Shown here one piece after another: positions 35,682-43,122 of a stretch of DNA of 52,871 nucleotides. The notes below the pieces were generated by a model, which was given only the letters and a program-made list of their open reading frames with translations, was not told the origin of the DNA and made no database searches. Each line of letters opens with the position of its first letter. The first letter of the stretch is position 1. The translations under genes were made by a program, and so were the position numbers. Origin of the DNA: Pseudomonadota bacterium (GTDB lineage: Bacteria; Pseudomonadota; Alphaproteobacteria; UBA2136; UBA6156); contig WGMN01000005.1 in the NCBI GenBank assembly GCA_016125035.1, positions 1 to 52,871 of the forward strand, given 5' to 3'.

Positions 35682-35713
35682 TAAAAGCGCAACACCCGGG
35701 CCAAAAGCCCGGG
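35682..35713 (-). terminator. Shared GCCCGGGC terminator, copy 2
   Basis: CCCGGGC (35695-35701) and GCCCGGG (35707-35713) around CAAAA, then TGTTGCGCTTTTAG reading minus. It follows the small RHH gene directly. Confidence 0.8.
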
Positions 35714-35715
35714 CG

Positions 35716-35895
35716 TCACGCCTCATCCTCCGGCGGCAGACCCTTTTCCAGGGTCTCCTGCACAACCTCATTCAACCCCACCTCGCGGCGGCGGGCTTCC
35801 CGCACCAGCCGCCCGTGCAATCGGCTGGGTATCTCGCAAGCCAGCCGGGTCATGCCCGCCTTGCGCCTGCGCGGCGGCTCATCCTTCACCTTCAA
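35716..35895 (-). CDS. 59-residue ribbon-helix-helix protein (TTG start)
   Basis: The core reads MTRLACEIPSRLHGRLVREA, then RRREVGLNEVVQETLEKGL. This is a strand followed by two helices with the LNE-V-L pattern of Arc/CopG-type repressors or antitoxins. A TTG start preceded by GAGGAGG gives 59 residues; a longer reading would run through the neighbouring terminator. No toxin partner is adjacent, so a stand-alone regulator is more likely than a toxin-antitoxin pair. Confidence 0.6.
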   Translation of the reverse strand: MKVKDEPPRRRKAGMTRLACEIPSRLHGRLVREARRREVGLNEVVQETLEKGLPPEDEA

Positions 35896-35969
35896 GGCAA
35901 CCTCCTCTTCATGTGGTGGCCTGCAAAACGCAATGTCTTCTTGCCAAGCAGCATACAACCCTCCCGCCC

Positions 35970-36001
35970 CAAAGCGCAACGCCCGGGCCAAAAGCCCGGG
36001 C
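35970..36001 (-). terminator. Shared GCCCGGGC terminator, copy 3
   Basis: GCCCGGGC at 35981-35988 and 35994-36001 around CAAAA, with GTTGCGCTTTGGGG beyond. It ends the OMP-decarboxylase-like gene. Confidence 0.8.
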
Positions 36002-36028
36002 GTCACCGTTTGTCGTTATGCTGCTGCC

Positions 36029-36781
36029 TCAGGCCACCGGCGTTACCGCGGCAATCCTCTCCGCAATGGCCAACACCACCGCGGCGGGGTCGTTGTCCAG
36101 CACCACCGGCCGCCCCACGATCAGCATGTCCGCGCCGTTGGCGATGCCTTCCTCCGGGCTCACCACCCGCTCCTGGTCATCGTTGGCCAGCTTACGTCCC
36201 ACCAGGCGGATGCCCGGACAGAACAGGAAGGCGTACGGAGACATCGTGCGCAGGATATTTATCTCCTCGGCGGTGCCCGCGCAAACAAAGGCGTTCGCCT
36301 TGGCGTGGTGGTGCAGTGTATAGGCCCGGCGTCCCACTTCATGGCGCACCGAGTTGCCCCAGCGCTGCACGCATTCCGCTTCGCCCGTGTCGGTGGTCAC
36401 CGTCACTCCCACGGCGGTCAGGCCTGTCGCTTGGTGCTCTGCCACAAAGTCCCGCAGCGCATGCAGCATTTTCCAGCTGGCGGTGCCGTGGCAGGTCACC
36501 CACTGCAGGTTCACCAGGCTCATCGCCTCCTGCAGGTCCAGCAGCATGCTGTTGGGCGTTTCGTTGAACTTGAAGTCGCCGAACACGCGGAAGTTATCCA
36601 ACACGTTGTGCTTCTTCTTCAGCTCGTCCTTAAAGCGCAGCAGTGTGCTCCAGCGCACCTTCACACTGCCCACGCCCACGCGGCGCAAGGCATTGGTCAC
36701 GCCCACCAGTCTGGGTAGGGATTCCACCTCGTCGAGCGAAACGACAATCCGTTCGCGGGCATTTTCAGGTTTCCACAGCAT
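36029..36781 (-). CDS. Orotidine 5'-phosphate decarboxylase-like protein
   Basis: A 250-residue TIM-barrel protein. IVVSLDEVESLPRLV is the first strand, GSVKVRWSTLL the second (Lys), VFGDFKFNETPNSML the active-site loop, and FCPGIRLVGRKLANDDQERV plus GADMLIVGRPVVLDNDP the phosphate-binding end of the PyrF family. The canonical loop is D-x-K-x-x-D-I-P; here the last Asp is Glu (DFKFNETP). It may be an active variant, a related decarboxylase/lyase or a pseudoenzyme. The start MLWKPENARER follows GGAG. It is not next to other pyrimidine genes. Confidence 0.7.
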   Translation of the reverse strand: MLWKPENARERIVVSLDEVESLPRLVGVTNALRRVGVGSVKVRWSTLLRFKDELKKKHNVLDNFRVFGDFKFNETPNSMLLDLQEAMSLVNLQWVTCHGTASWKMLHALRDFVAEHQATGLTAVGVTVTTDTGEAECVQRWGNSVRHEVGRRAYTLHHHAKANAFVCAGTAEEINILRTMSPYAFLFCPGIRLVGRKLANDDQERVVSPEEGIANGADMLIVGRPVVLDNDPAAVVLAIAERIAAVTPVA

Positions 36782-36850
36782 CGCCGGGCTCCTTTGCTCA
36801 AACAGAAAGATAGGGGGAAGTGCGTCCTCACCCGTATACACGTCTCCCCA

Positions 36851-36882
36851 AAAAAGCGCAACGCCCGGGCTCTCGCCCGGGC
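36851..36882 (-). terminator. Shared GCCCGGGC terminator, copy 4
   Basis: GCCCGGGC at 36863-36870 and 36875-36882 around TCTC, with GTTGCGCTTTTTTGG beyond. It ends the gene 36899-37282. The loop differs from the other three copies. Confidence 0.8.
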
Positions 36883-36898
36883 GTCACATCTCGCATTC

Positions 36899-37282
36899 TC
36901 AGCCGGTGGCCAGCCCCTGGCGCACTTCGGCCATTTCCAGCAGCACCAGCAGCGCGGCGCTCACCACTTCGCCGCTTCTGCATTCGCAGTGGTTGGCGGC
37001 CCGCTCCACACCCTCGCGGCCTTCCGGGCCAAGGGCTATATGCCCCAGTTCCACGGTCACGTTAAGGGTGGCGCGGCATTGCTCGCGGATACGGGCCGGC
37101 AGGTTAAAGCTCACACCGTCCCGCACCACCGCTTTCACGCCCTGCTGGCTCTCCTTAAGCAGTTGGGCCAGGGCGGCCTCCACCGAGGGTGTTCCCAGCA
37201 CCGCGGCCGGCATGTTACGCAAGGTCTCCAGCGCCTGCCGGGCAGGGGTAGAGACCCAGTACGGGATAAGCTTCTTAGCCAT
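36899..37282 (-). CDS. Hypothetical 127-residue protein
   Basis: The start MAKKLIPYWVSTPARQALET follows GAGGA at 8 nt. The protein is soluble and helical; two Cys lie close together (NHCECRSGE), and a hydrophobic helix VVSAALLVLLEMAEV ends it. It is the first gene of the minus-strand run 37282-34193 and carries the fourth shared terminator. I recognise no family. A nucleic-acid role is only a guess from its neighbours. Confidence 0.6.
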   Translation of the reverse strand: MAKKLIPYWVSTPARQALETLRNMPAAVLGTPSVEAALAQLLKESQQGVKAVVRDGVSFNLPARIREQCRATLNVTVELGHIALGPEGREGVERAANHCECRSGEVVSAALLVLLEMAEVRQGLATG

Positions 37283-37399
37283 CGGGTGTTCCTCGCTCAT
37301 GAAGTTGAGACTTATCCGCCCATATAGGCCCCTGTCCTCAAAAGTAAACCCCGCCCCCCCCATTTTTTAACCTGTAGGTAAGGGGGGTTGCCCCTTGGC

Positions 37400-37450
37400 T
37401 GCCGCCGGTGGCCACTGCCTTGCCGCCTGCTGCCGCCCTTTGCCGCCTGT
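37400..37450. repeat. Decamer array YTGCMGCNNN, copy B
   Basis: TGCCGCCTGC, TGCCGCCCTT and TGCCGCCTGT are consecutive 10-bp units (37421-37450), preceded by a related TGCCGCCGGT at 37400. The array lies 20 bp upstream of the rplM promoter, in the 321-bp gap between 37282 and 37604. The rest of that gap holds the promoter, a leader and a short C-rich run. Confidence 0.65.
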
Positions 37451-37469
37451 TTTTCCAACAATTTCAGCC

Positions 37470-37498
37470 TTGCCAACCCCCCAAACCCGCGCTATAAG
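37470..37498 (+). promoter_or_regulatory. rplM-rpsI promoter
   Basis: TTGCCA (37470-37475), 17 bp, TATAAG (37493-37498), about 105 bp before rplM. The leader contains GCCCAAC/GTTGGGC, which could pair. L13/S9 operons are often autoregulated through their leaders; that is only suggested here. Confidence 0.65.
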
Positions 37499-37603
37499 CC
37501 GCCCAACCCGTGATGGTGATCGGGCCGCCCGTTGGGCCAACCAAACCCGGTGCACCCGCACCGCGCCTACCCGGTAGGCATTTGAAAGCAAAGGATAAAA
37601 CCC

Positions 37604-38062
37604 ATGAAGCTCACCCCCAATATGAAGGGGACCGAGGTCACCGCCGGCTGGTATGTCGTTGATGCACAAGACATTCCCCTGGGCCGCCTCGCCACCGCCA
37701 TTGCCACGCGCCTGCGCGGCAAGCACAAGGCCACCTACACCCCGCACGTCGATACGGGCGACCATATCATTGTAATCAATGCCAAAAATGTGCGCCTCAC
37801 CGGCCACAAACTGCACAACATGCAGTACCACTACCACACCGGTTTCATCGGCGGCATCAAGACCATCTTCGCCAAGCAAGAGCTCGAGGGCAAACACCCG
37901 GAGCGCCTGGTGGAACGCGCGGTCGAGCGCATGATGCCCAAGGACAGCCCCCTGTCCCGCGCCATGTTCAAAAAGCTGCACGTCTACGCCGGCACCGAGC
38001 ACCCGCACGCGGCACAATCGCCCAAGCAATTGAAACTCGGCAAGAAAGAGGGGGTCCGCTAA
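37604..38062 (+). CDS. rplM: 50S ribosomal protein L13
   Basis: A 152-residue L13. Recognisable segments are [76 protein letters not shown] and [20 protein letters not shown]. It assembles early in the large subunit. AAGG lies upstream of the ATG. Its stop overlaps the start of a 39-codon ORF rather than rpsI itself, because the rpsI 5' end is duplicated. Confidence 0.97.
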   Translation: MKLTPNMKGTEVTAGWYVVDAQDIPLGRLATAIATRLRGKHKATYTPHVDTGDHIIVINAKNVRLTGHKLHNMQYHYHTGFIGGIKTIFAKQELEGKHPERLVERAVERMMPKDSPLSRAMFKKLHVYAGTEHPHAAQSPKQLKLGKKEGVR

Positions 38063-38181
38063 TGTCCATCGCTTCCAACATCAAAGCCGCCAACGCCAAG
38101 GCTGGCCGCGTCGCGCCCAAGGCGCGCTACTTACAAGAAGTAGCGGCCAAAGGCAAAGCCGTAAAGCAATTAGGGAAGTAA
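38062..38181 (+). CDS. 39-codon ORF made by duplication of the rpsI 5' end
   Basis: It reads [16 protein letters not shown], then [20 protein letters not shown] and LGK. The first 16 codons are nearly base-for-base the same as the first 16 of rpsI at 38186. After that the sequence diverges and contains two adjacent hairpins: CGCGCC/GGCGCG at 38112-38126 and GCTACTT/AAGTAGC at 38126-38144. It overlaps the rplM stop (TAATG) and stops 4 bp before the rpsI ATG. It may be a translated leader peptide that controls S9, or a leftover of a slipped duplication. Confidence 0.6.
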   Translation: MSIASNIKAANAKAGRVAPKARYLQEVAAKGKAVKQLGK

Positions 38182-38185
38182 AATC

Positions 38186-38611
38186 ATGAGCATAGCTTCC
38201 AACATCAAAGCCGCCAACGCCAAGGCTGGCCGCTACTACGCCACCGGCAAGCGCAAAAACGCCACCGCCCGCGTCTGGCTCACCAAAGGCAAGGGTGAGA
38301 TCATCATCAACGGCCGCAAGCTGCAAGATTACTTCGGCCGCCCGGTGCTGCAGATGATCGCCAACCAGCCCTTCTTCGCCATTGATATGGCTGGTAAATT
38401 TGATATCAACGCCCGCTGCCACGGCGGCGGTCTGTCCGGCCAGGCCGGCGCGCTGCGCCACGGCATCGCCAAAGCGCTGGAACTCTACGACGCCACCAAC
38501 CGCCCGCCGCTGAAAAAGCTCGGCTTCCTCACCCGCGACCCGCGCGTGGTGGAATCCAAAAAGTACGGCAAGCACAAAGCCCGCCGTTCCACCCAGTTCA
38601 GCAAACGCTAG
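38186..38611 (+). CDS. rpsI: 30S ribosomal protein S9
   Basis: A 141-residue S9. After an N-terminal [16 protein letters not shown] extension the core begins [20 protein letters not shown] and includes [20 protein letters not shown]. It ends [17 protein letters not shown], the conserved tail that reaches the P-site tRNA. Its first 48 bp are repeated just upstream. Confidence 0.97.
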   Translation: MSIASNIKAANAKAGRYYATGKRKNATARVWLTKGKGEIIINGRKLQDYFGRPVLQMIANQPFFAIDMAGKFDINARCHGGGLSGQAGALRHGIAKALELYDATNRPPLKKLGFLTRDPRVVESKKYGKHKARRSTQFSKR

Positions 38612-38625
38612 AACCGGCAAAAATG

Positions 38626-38654
38626 AAAACCCCGGCCATGCCGGGGTTTTCTTC
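38626..38654 (+). terminator. Terminator after rpsI
   Basis: AAAACCCCGGC (38626-38636), loop CAT, GCCGGGGTTTT (38640-38650), then CTTC. It is symmetric enough to serve the convergent gene 38672-39187 as well. Confidence 0.88.
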
Positions 38655-38671
38655 GCACAGGGGGGGGGAGG

Positions 38672-39187
38672 TCACGGCCAGTCGACCTTGAGGGCCACCG
38701 GGCGCCCCAGATCATCATAGGCCAGGCTGAAGGTCACGCCGGTAAGAGCTTCGGCGATCTGGTCGGCATAGGCCTGCCAAAAGATTGTCCGGGCCTCGTT
38801 CGACATCTTGAAGTTCCAAAGGGTCTCCTTTCCCGGAACGATGACAGTCATGGGGGCGAAGTTGATGCGGACAGTTCTCTCCCCGTCCTTGACCTCAACA
38901 GTGCCGGGGGTTGGTTTCTGAAGGTGGGTTTTGCCCAATTCGTTGGTGCGGCTGATGAAGAATCGCCAGAAGTTAACGCCGCCATCGGCAGCATACAGTT
39001 TGGCATAGGTACGCAAATCCTGTGCCGCCGTCGCCGATAGTGAGGGCTTCTGGAGGTTGACCTCCTGCTGGATGGCTGTCCGCCGTGCCTTGAGCTCGTC
39101 GGCGAAAGGGGTTGCCTGCTGGGCCTGCGCGGAAATTCCCGCGAAAACCGCAAGCAGCAAAGCTGTAGTAGCAATCACATATTTCAT
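38672..39187 (-). CDS. Secreted hypothetical protein
   Basis: 171 residues with a signal peptide (MKYVIATTALLLAVFAGISA, cut near AQA). The mature part is mixed alpha/beta with GVNFWRFFISRTNELGKTHL and a final strand-rich domain ending LGRPVALKVDWP. There are no cysteines and no known motif. It is probably periplasmic. GGAG lies upstream of the ATG. A TTGACT box lies further upstream but I cannot find a well-spaced -10. Confidence 0.65.
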   Translation of the reverse strand: MKYVIATTALLLAVFAGISAQAQQATPFADELKARRTAIQQEVNLQKPSLSATAAQDLRTYAKLYAADGGVNFWRFFISRTNELGKTHLQKPTPGTVEVKDGERTVRINFAPMTVIVPGKETLWNFKMSNEARTIFWQAYADQIAEALTGVTFSLAYDDLGRPVALKVDWP

Positions 39188-39329
39188 AGTTCGCTCCCAG
39201 GGGAAAGGGCCTTATCGCCCAGCCCCAGGCTGGAAAAAGGCCCGGTTAAATTAGTGTACACATTGTCTGCTTTCCTATTTGCAGTCAACTTTGAAAAGGC
39301 ACATATCTTCACCACTTGCTAAGCGAATT

Positions 39330-39360
39330 CTGATGACTGATTTCTGATTTCTGATTACTG
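39330..39360. repeat. Heptamer array CTGATTW upstream of 39369-40145
   Basis: CTGATGA, CTGATTT twice, CTGATTA, then CTG, ending 8 bp before the ATG. It stands where the ribosome site should be. Confidence 0.88.
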
Positions 39361-39368
39361 TCTTCCCC

Positions 39369-40145
39369 ATGCCGTCCTACACCATTCTCATCATGCGCAA
39401 GGATGTCACCGACCGCCGCCCGCACACCATCCACATCGGCACCAAGCTGTTCTGGTTCCTCATTCTTTTCGCCGTGGGCGCGCCCATCGTCGGCTTCGTG
39501 GTCTCTGCGGGGTGGATAGCCCCCTCCTGGCTTAAGTTCAACATGCACTCCATGGAGCAAAAAGTTGAAAAAGCAGAGAAAAACCTCCAGCCTCTGCAAC
39601 AGCAAAATGCCGACCTCGCCCAGCGCAAAGCCACCCTGGAAGACCAACTGAAGACCGCGCGCGAAGCACTGGCCACGCTGGAAACCAAATCCACCATGGC
39701 GGAAACCGCCCGCACCGAGGCCGCCACCCGCCTCGCCGCGGCGGAAACCGAGCTGATCACCCTCAAGCAAAGCCTCGCCACCTATGAAAAACTGCTCAAA
39801 CCCAAGCTGGAAAAAGAGCTCCTGCAATGCGTCAACCTGGATGTCGACTACAAAGGCGGTGTCGTCAGCTACAAAACCACCTTCAGCAAAATCGGCCAGA
39901 ACATGAACGTTCCGGCGGTGCTTAACGTGCGCGTGCGCGCCCTTACCGGCGATAACGCGGTCAGCATGGAGCAAGGGCAAAACCAGGCCCAAACCGCCAC
40001 GCACCAGCTGCAACTGGCCAAAAGCCCCACTGTGAGCGGAAAGATCCCCCTGCCGGAAGCCCAGGCCACCGGCACCACCCGCCTGGTCGACCTCAAGGTC
40101 TACGATGGCTCCACCCCGGTGGCTTACTGCTGGAAGGCTTTCTAA
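39369..40145 (+). CDS. Membrane-anchored coiled-coil protein next to bactofilin
   Basis: 258 residues. A basic N-terminus (LIMRKDVTDRRPH) leads to one membrane helix (about 26-50), a long coiled coil (about 58-140, heptads rich in Ala/Leu/Glu) and a C-terminal beta domain ending GSTPVAYCWKAF. In many proteobacteria a protein of this layout (an M23-like partner without the peptidase, or a DUF6776-type protein) sits beside bactofilin. No peptidase motif is present. It probably links bactofilin to the envelope. Confidence 0.7.
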   Translation: MPSYTILIMRKDVTDRRPHTIHIGTKLFWFLILFAVGAPIVGFVVSAGWIAPSWLKFNMHSMEQKVEKAEKNLQPLQQQNADLAQRKATLEDQLKTAREALATLETKSTMAETARTEAATRLAAAETELITLKQSLATYEKLLKPKLEKELLQCVNLDVDYKGGVVSYKTTFSKIGQNMNVPAVLNVRVRALTGDNAVSMEQGQNQAQTATHQLQLAKSPTVSGKIPLPEAQATGTTRLVDLKVYDGSTPVAYCWKAF

Positions 40146-40238
40146 ACAATCCCCTTACGGGGTAGCATCATCCCACTGGTCGGCACGGCTTTGCCATGCT
40201 AATAACAAACAGAAGAAAAGGTCAGGCAGACAGCAGCG

Positions 40239-40742
40239 ATGTTATGGTTTCTCGGCGCTAAAAAGGGCAGCAAATCCAGCAAGACAGACAACGTCTCGCT
40301 GGAAATTATTGACCCACGCGATATCGACGGGCACTGCCTGATCACCGGCAACCTGCAAATCCGTGGCGATGTCTATTTCTCCGGCCAATTGCGGGTCGAC
40401 GGCCGCATCGACGGCAAGGTCAGCGTGTTTGAGGGCGGCAAGGGCCAGCTCATCGTCAGCAAGGGCGCGGTCATCAACGGCCCGGTCTACGCCACCTCGG
40501 TGCTGGTCGACGGCACCATCAACGGCCCCATGGACGTTGAGGAAAAGCTGGAATGCCGCGCCAACGCCATTATCCGTGGCCGCGTCATTTACGGCGGCAT
40601 CCACATCACCGACGGCGCCAAGATCGAAGCCCAGTGCCAGCAACGCTCCACCCTCACCACCCTGTCGGGCAACAATGGGGAAGGGGGCAATCCCTCGCAA
40701 TCGCTGCTCGCCACGCGCGACGTCACCACCAAGCTGTCTTAA
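40239..40742 (+). CDS. bacA: Bactofilin
   Basis: A 167-residue polymer-forming cytoskeletal protein. The core (about 30-130) is a right-handed beta-helix made of short repeats such as GNLQIRGDVYFSGQLRVDG, GQLIVSKGAVINGPVYATSV and GTINGPMDVEEKLECRANA. Short polar ends flank it. It polymerises without nucleotide at the inner membrane and can position cell-wall enzymes. The gene symbol is by family; the specific paralog is not known. Confidence 0.9.
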   Translation: MLWFLGAKKGSKSSKTDNVSLEIIDPRDIDGHCLITGNLQIRGDVYFSGQLRVDGRIDGKVSVFEGGKGQLIVSKGAVINGPVYATSVLVDGTINGPMDVEEKLECRANAIIRGRVIYGGIHITDGAKIEAQCQQRSTLTTLSGNNGEGGNPSQSLLATRDVTTKLS

Positions 40743-40760
40743 AGCGCAGGCCACCGCAGC

Positions 40761-41267
40761 GTGCCCATCATCTCCTTCAAATCCATCACTCCCACCCTGG
40801 ATGCCACCACCTGGGTGGCGCCCACGGCCTCTGTCATTGGCGATACCCACATCGGCGCGCACTCCAGCATCTGGTTTGGCGCGGTGCTGCGTGGCGATGT
40901 CGAGCCCATCCGCATCGGCGCCTACACCAACGTGCAGGATAACGCGGTGATCCACGTCACCAGCAAAAAATTCGCCACCCACATCGGCAACCACGTCACC
41001 ATCGGCCACGCCGCCATCGTGCACGCCTGCACGGTGGAAGACGGCGCCCTCATCGGCATGGGCAGCATCGTGCTCGATGGCGCGGTGGTCGGGGCCGGCG
41101 CCTTCGTTGCCGCGGGCGCGGTGGTAAGCCCTGGCAAACGGGTCACATCGGGGTGGCTTTGGGCGGGCGTGCCCGCGCGGCCGGTGCGGCAACTCACGGC
41201 GGAAGAAAAGGCCTACCTCCCCTGGTCTGCCCAACATTATGCCGACCTCTCGAAAAATTACCGGTAA
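40761..41267 (+). CDS. Gamma-class carbonic anhydrase-like protein
   Basis: 168 residues with a GTG start. A left-handed beta-helix of hexapeptide repeats carries the family signatures SIWFGAVLRGDVEPIRIGAY, NVQDNAVIHV (first zinc His) and GNHVTIGHAAIVHACTVED (two more His). It ends with WAGVPARPVRQL. It could be a true carbonic anhydrase or a related acyltransferase-fold protein. It lies 18 bp after the bactofilin gene. Confidence 0.85.
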   Translation: MPIISFKSITPTLDATTWVAPTASVIGDTHIGAHSSIWFGAVLRGDVEPIRIGAYTNVQDNAVIHVTSKKFATHIGNHVTIGHAAIVHACTVEDGALIGMGSIVLDGAVVGAGAFVAAGAVVSPGKRVTSGWLWAGVPARPVRQLTAEEKAYLPWSAQHYADLSKNYR

Positions 41268-41349
41268 GCTCCTGGTAAGAAAGCGTGCTTTTACAGGCAC
41301 AACCGCCACTATTCCTGCCCATTCGCCACGCACCGGAAAATTCAACGAG

Positions 41350-41379
41350 TTGACAATACAACAGCCTCTCCCCTTAATG
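41350..41379 (+). promoter_or_regulatory. Possible promoter for 41528-41743
   Basis: TTGACA (41350-41355) and TTAATG (41374-41379) are 18 bp apart in the 260-bp gap before the small Ala/Pro protein. A short AACGC/GCGTT hairpin near 41425 follows. The rest of the gap shows no other feature. Confidence 0.4.
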
Positions 41380-41527
41380 GCCGTAGGTTTCGCAAGGGTA
41401 AGCCCCTTGGCCGTTACGGTGCAAACGCGAATGCGTTCGTAAAACGCAAAGGTGTTCGACGAAACTAGCTGGCCACCGCCTAAAAACCGGGGTCCTGGGT
41501 AACGTTAATGAAAAGGAAATAGATAAA

Positions 41528-41743
41528 ATGAACAAGGCTCCCTTGATTATCGCTGGCGTGGCTGTCCTCGCCGTCGCTGCGTACATGTTCGTCAACAAGC
41601 AACAAACCACCACCGGTGAAGGTGACATGGCGGCCCCGGCTCCCATGGCCGCTCCGGCGCCTGAAGCCGCCCCGGCGCCTGAAGCTGCTCCGGCCCCCGA
41701 AGCCGCTCCGGCTCCGGCCCCGGCTCCTGCCGCCGCTCAGTAA
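41528..41743 (+). CDS. 71-residue Ala/Pro-rich membrane-anchored protein
   Basis: An N-terminal hydrophobic segment (APLIIAGVAVLAVAAYMFV) is followed by a polar stretch and a tail of APAPEA-type repeats. AAAAGGAAATAG precedes the ATG. It probably sits in the inner membrane with an extended tail in the periplasm, as in small Ala/Pro-rich envelope proteins. Function is unknown. It is monocistronic: a promoter-like sequence lies before it and a clear terminator after it. Confidence 0.7.
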   Translation: MNKAPLIIAGVAVLAVAAYMFVNKQQTTTGEGDMAAPAPMAAPAPEAAPAPEAAPAPEAAPAPAPAPAAAQ

Positions 41744-41758
41744 CCTCCGGGTTACGGC

Positions 41759-41783
41759 AAAGGGCCCTTCGGGGCCCTTTTTG
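41759..41783 (+). terminator. Terminator after 41528-41743
   Basis: AAAGGGCCC (41759-41767), loop TTCG, GGGCCCTTT (41772-41780), then TTT. It is a canonical rho-independent terminator and is also usable by the convergent PGK-like gene. Confidence 0.9.
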
Positions 41784-41802
41784 GTGCCGTATGCCCAAGG
41801 GG

Positions 41803-43083
41803 TTAACCGCGCCGCCGCTCCGCGCCATCCCAGGCCTTGCCTTGGCGCAGCCCCAATACGGAAAGGGAAGGCAGGCTGTGTCCCTGCAAAGCGGCCAGCA
41901 AGGCCCCCACCCCGGTGGAAACAGCAGGTAACCGCTCGCGCAACCCACCATCGGCCAGGGTGGCCACCAGGCCGTTTCCCGCCAGCAGGCTAAAGCCGTT
42001 CTTGGTCGTTAAAATTTCTGCCAGCTTCAGCGTACCTGCACGGTAACCGGGGGTTTCGTAGGCCCCCAGGCTGCCAATCCACAACACGGTCTTGGCCTCT
42101 TCCAGCAGGCGGCTCCACGTCGCCAGGGTTTCCGGTCCGAGGTCGCTGGCCACTTCGTCGTCCTTCACTTGGTGCACGTCACTTATGCCTATCGGGGTGG
42201 CCACAGCCTGCTTGCGTGCCACCACCACGTCGCGGGGCAAGTGCAGGCGGCACCCCACCACGCCGGCTTCGGCCAACAGGTCGCGGGCGGCCTCCACACA
42301 GCTGTGCTCAATCTGGCTTTGTCCCAGGCTTACGTCGCGCCCGGCCAAAAAGGTCAGCCCCACCGTGCCGCCCAGCATCAAGGTGTCAACGCGGGTCAAA
42401 ATTTTGCCGATCAAATCCAGCCGCGGCGCCACGTCGGCCCCACCGATCACCAGCAAAAAAGGGCGCTCGGGTTCTTCGGTGGCGCGGCGCAGCCATTCCA
42501 GCTCACGCACCATCAACTCGCCGATCACACTCACCGGCATGGTGGCGCCAAGCCCGCTGGTGCTGGCGTGGGCGCGGTGGGCGGTGGCAAAGGCGTCGTT
42601 CACAAACACATCACCCAGCACCTGTAGTTTTTGCAAAAACATCTGCTGGTTCATCTGCTCCCCAAGGTGGAAGCGCGTGTTCTCAAACAAACACACTTTG
42701 CCTGGCGCCAGCTTAGCCATCGCCTGCTCGGCAACTCTGCCCACACAGTCGGGCACAAACTCCACCGCCTGGCCCAGCAGCTCGGCCAACGCTTTTGCGG
42801 TGGGCGCGGTGGAAAGTTCAGGTATCACTCGCCCCTGTGGCCGCCCGCGGTGGGTTAAAATGCCTATCCGCGCGCCAGCCTCCAGCAGGCGTTTAATCGT
42901 CGGCAGGCTGGCGCGTATGCGCCAGTCATCCACCAGGCCCCCGTCGTTTTTGGCGGCTATGTTGTAATCCACGCGCAGCAGCACACGCTTTTCATGCACG
43001 TCAACGCCATCAAGAGTAGGGTAGGGGGCGGCTTTTTGGTCGGTCACACAATCAACAGTTCTTGTTGCCAGCCGTTGTCGCAC
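41803..43083 (-). CDS. Divergent phosphoglycerate kinase
   Basis: A 426-residue protein with the PGK fold. The 3-phosphoglycerate side is well kept: RVLLRVDYNIAA, DDWRIRASLPTI, ILTHRGRPQGR, CLFENTRFHLGEQ and VNDAFATAHRAHAST. The nucleotide side is not: GGAKVS is GGADVA, WNGPxGVFE is WIGSLGAYE, the GGGDT loop is AGNGLV and STGGGA is STGVGA. PGK transfers phosphate between 1,3-BPG and ADP; this copy may have lost or changed that activity. GTG start. A second, normal pgk would be expected elsewhere. Confidence 0.8.
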   Translation of the reverse strand: MRQRLATRTVDCVTDQKAAPYPTLDGVDVHEKRVLLRVDYNIAAKNDGGLVDDWRIRASLPTIKRLLEAGARIGILTHRGRPQGRVIPELSTAPTAKALAELLGQAVEFVPDCVGRVAEQAMAKLAPGKVCLFENTRFHLGEQMNQQMFLQKLQVLGDVFVNDAFATAHRAHASTSGLGATMPVSVIGELMVRELEWLRRATEEPERPFLLVIGGADVAPRLDLIGKILTRVDTLMLGGTVGLTFLAGRDVSLGQSQIEHSCVEAARDLLAEAGVVGCRLHLPRDVVVARKQAVATPIGISDVHQVKDDEVASDLGPETLATWSRLLEEAKTVLWIGSLGAYETPGYRAGTLKLAEILTTKNGFSLLAGNGLVATLADGGLRERLPAVSTGVGALLAALQGHSLPSLSVLGLRQGKAWDGAERRRG

Positions 43084-43122
43084 ATTTTAACCTACGGGTA
43101 TAGAGGAGGGGGAGACCAGATC

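Noticed and set aside
35716-36006. A 96-residue reading of the small RHH gene
   Set aside because: The longer N-terminus would be encoded by the terminator of the neighbouring gene; the TTG with GAGGAGG is preferred.
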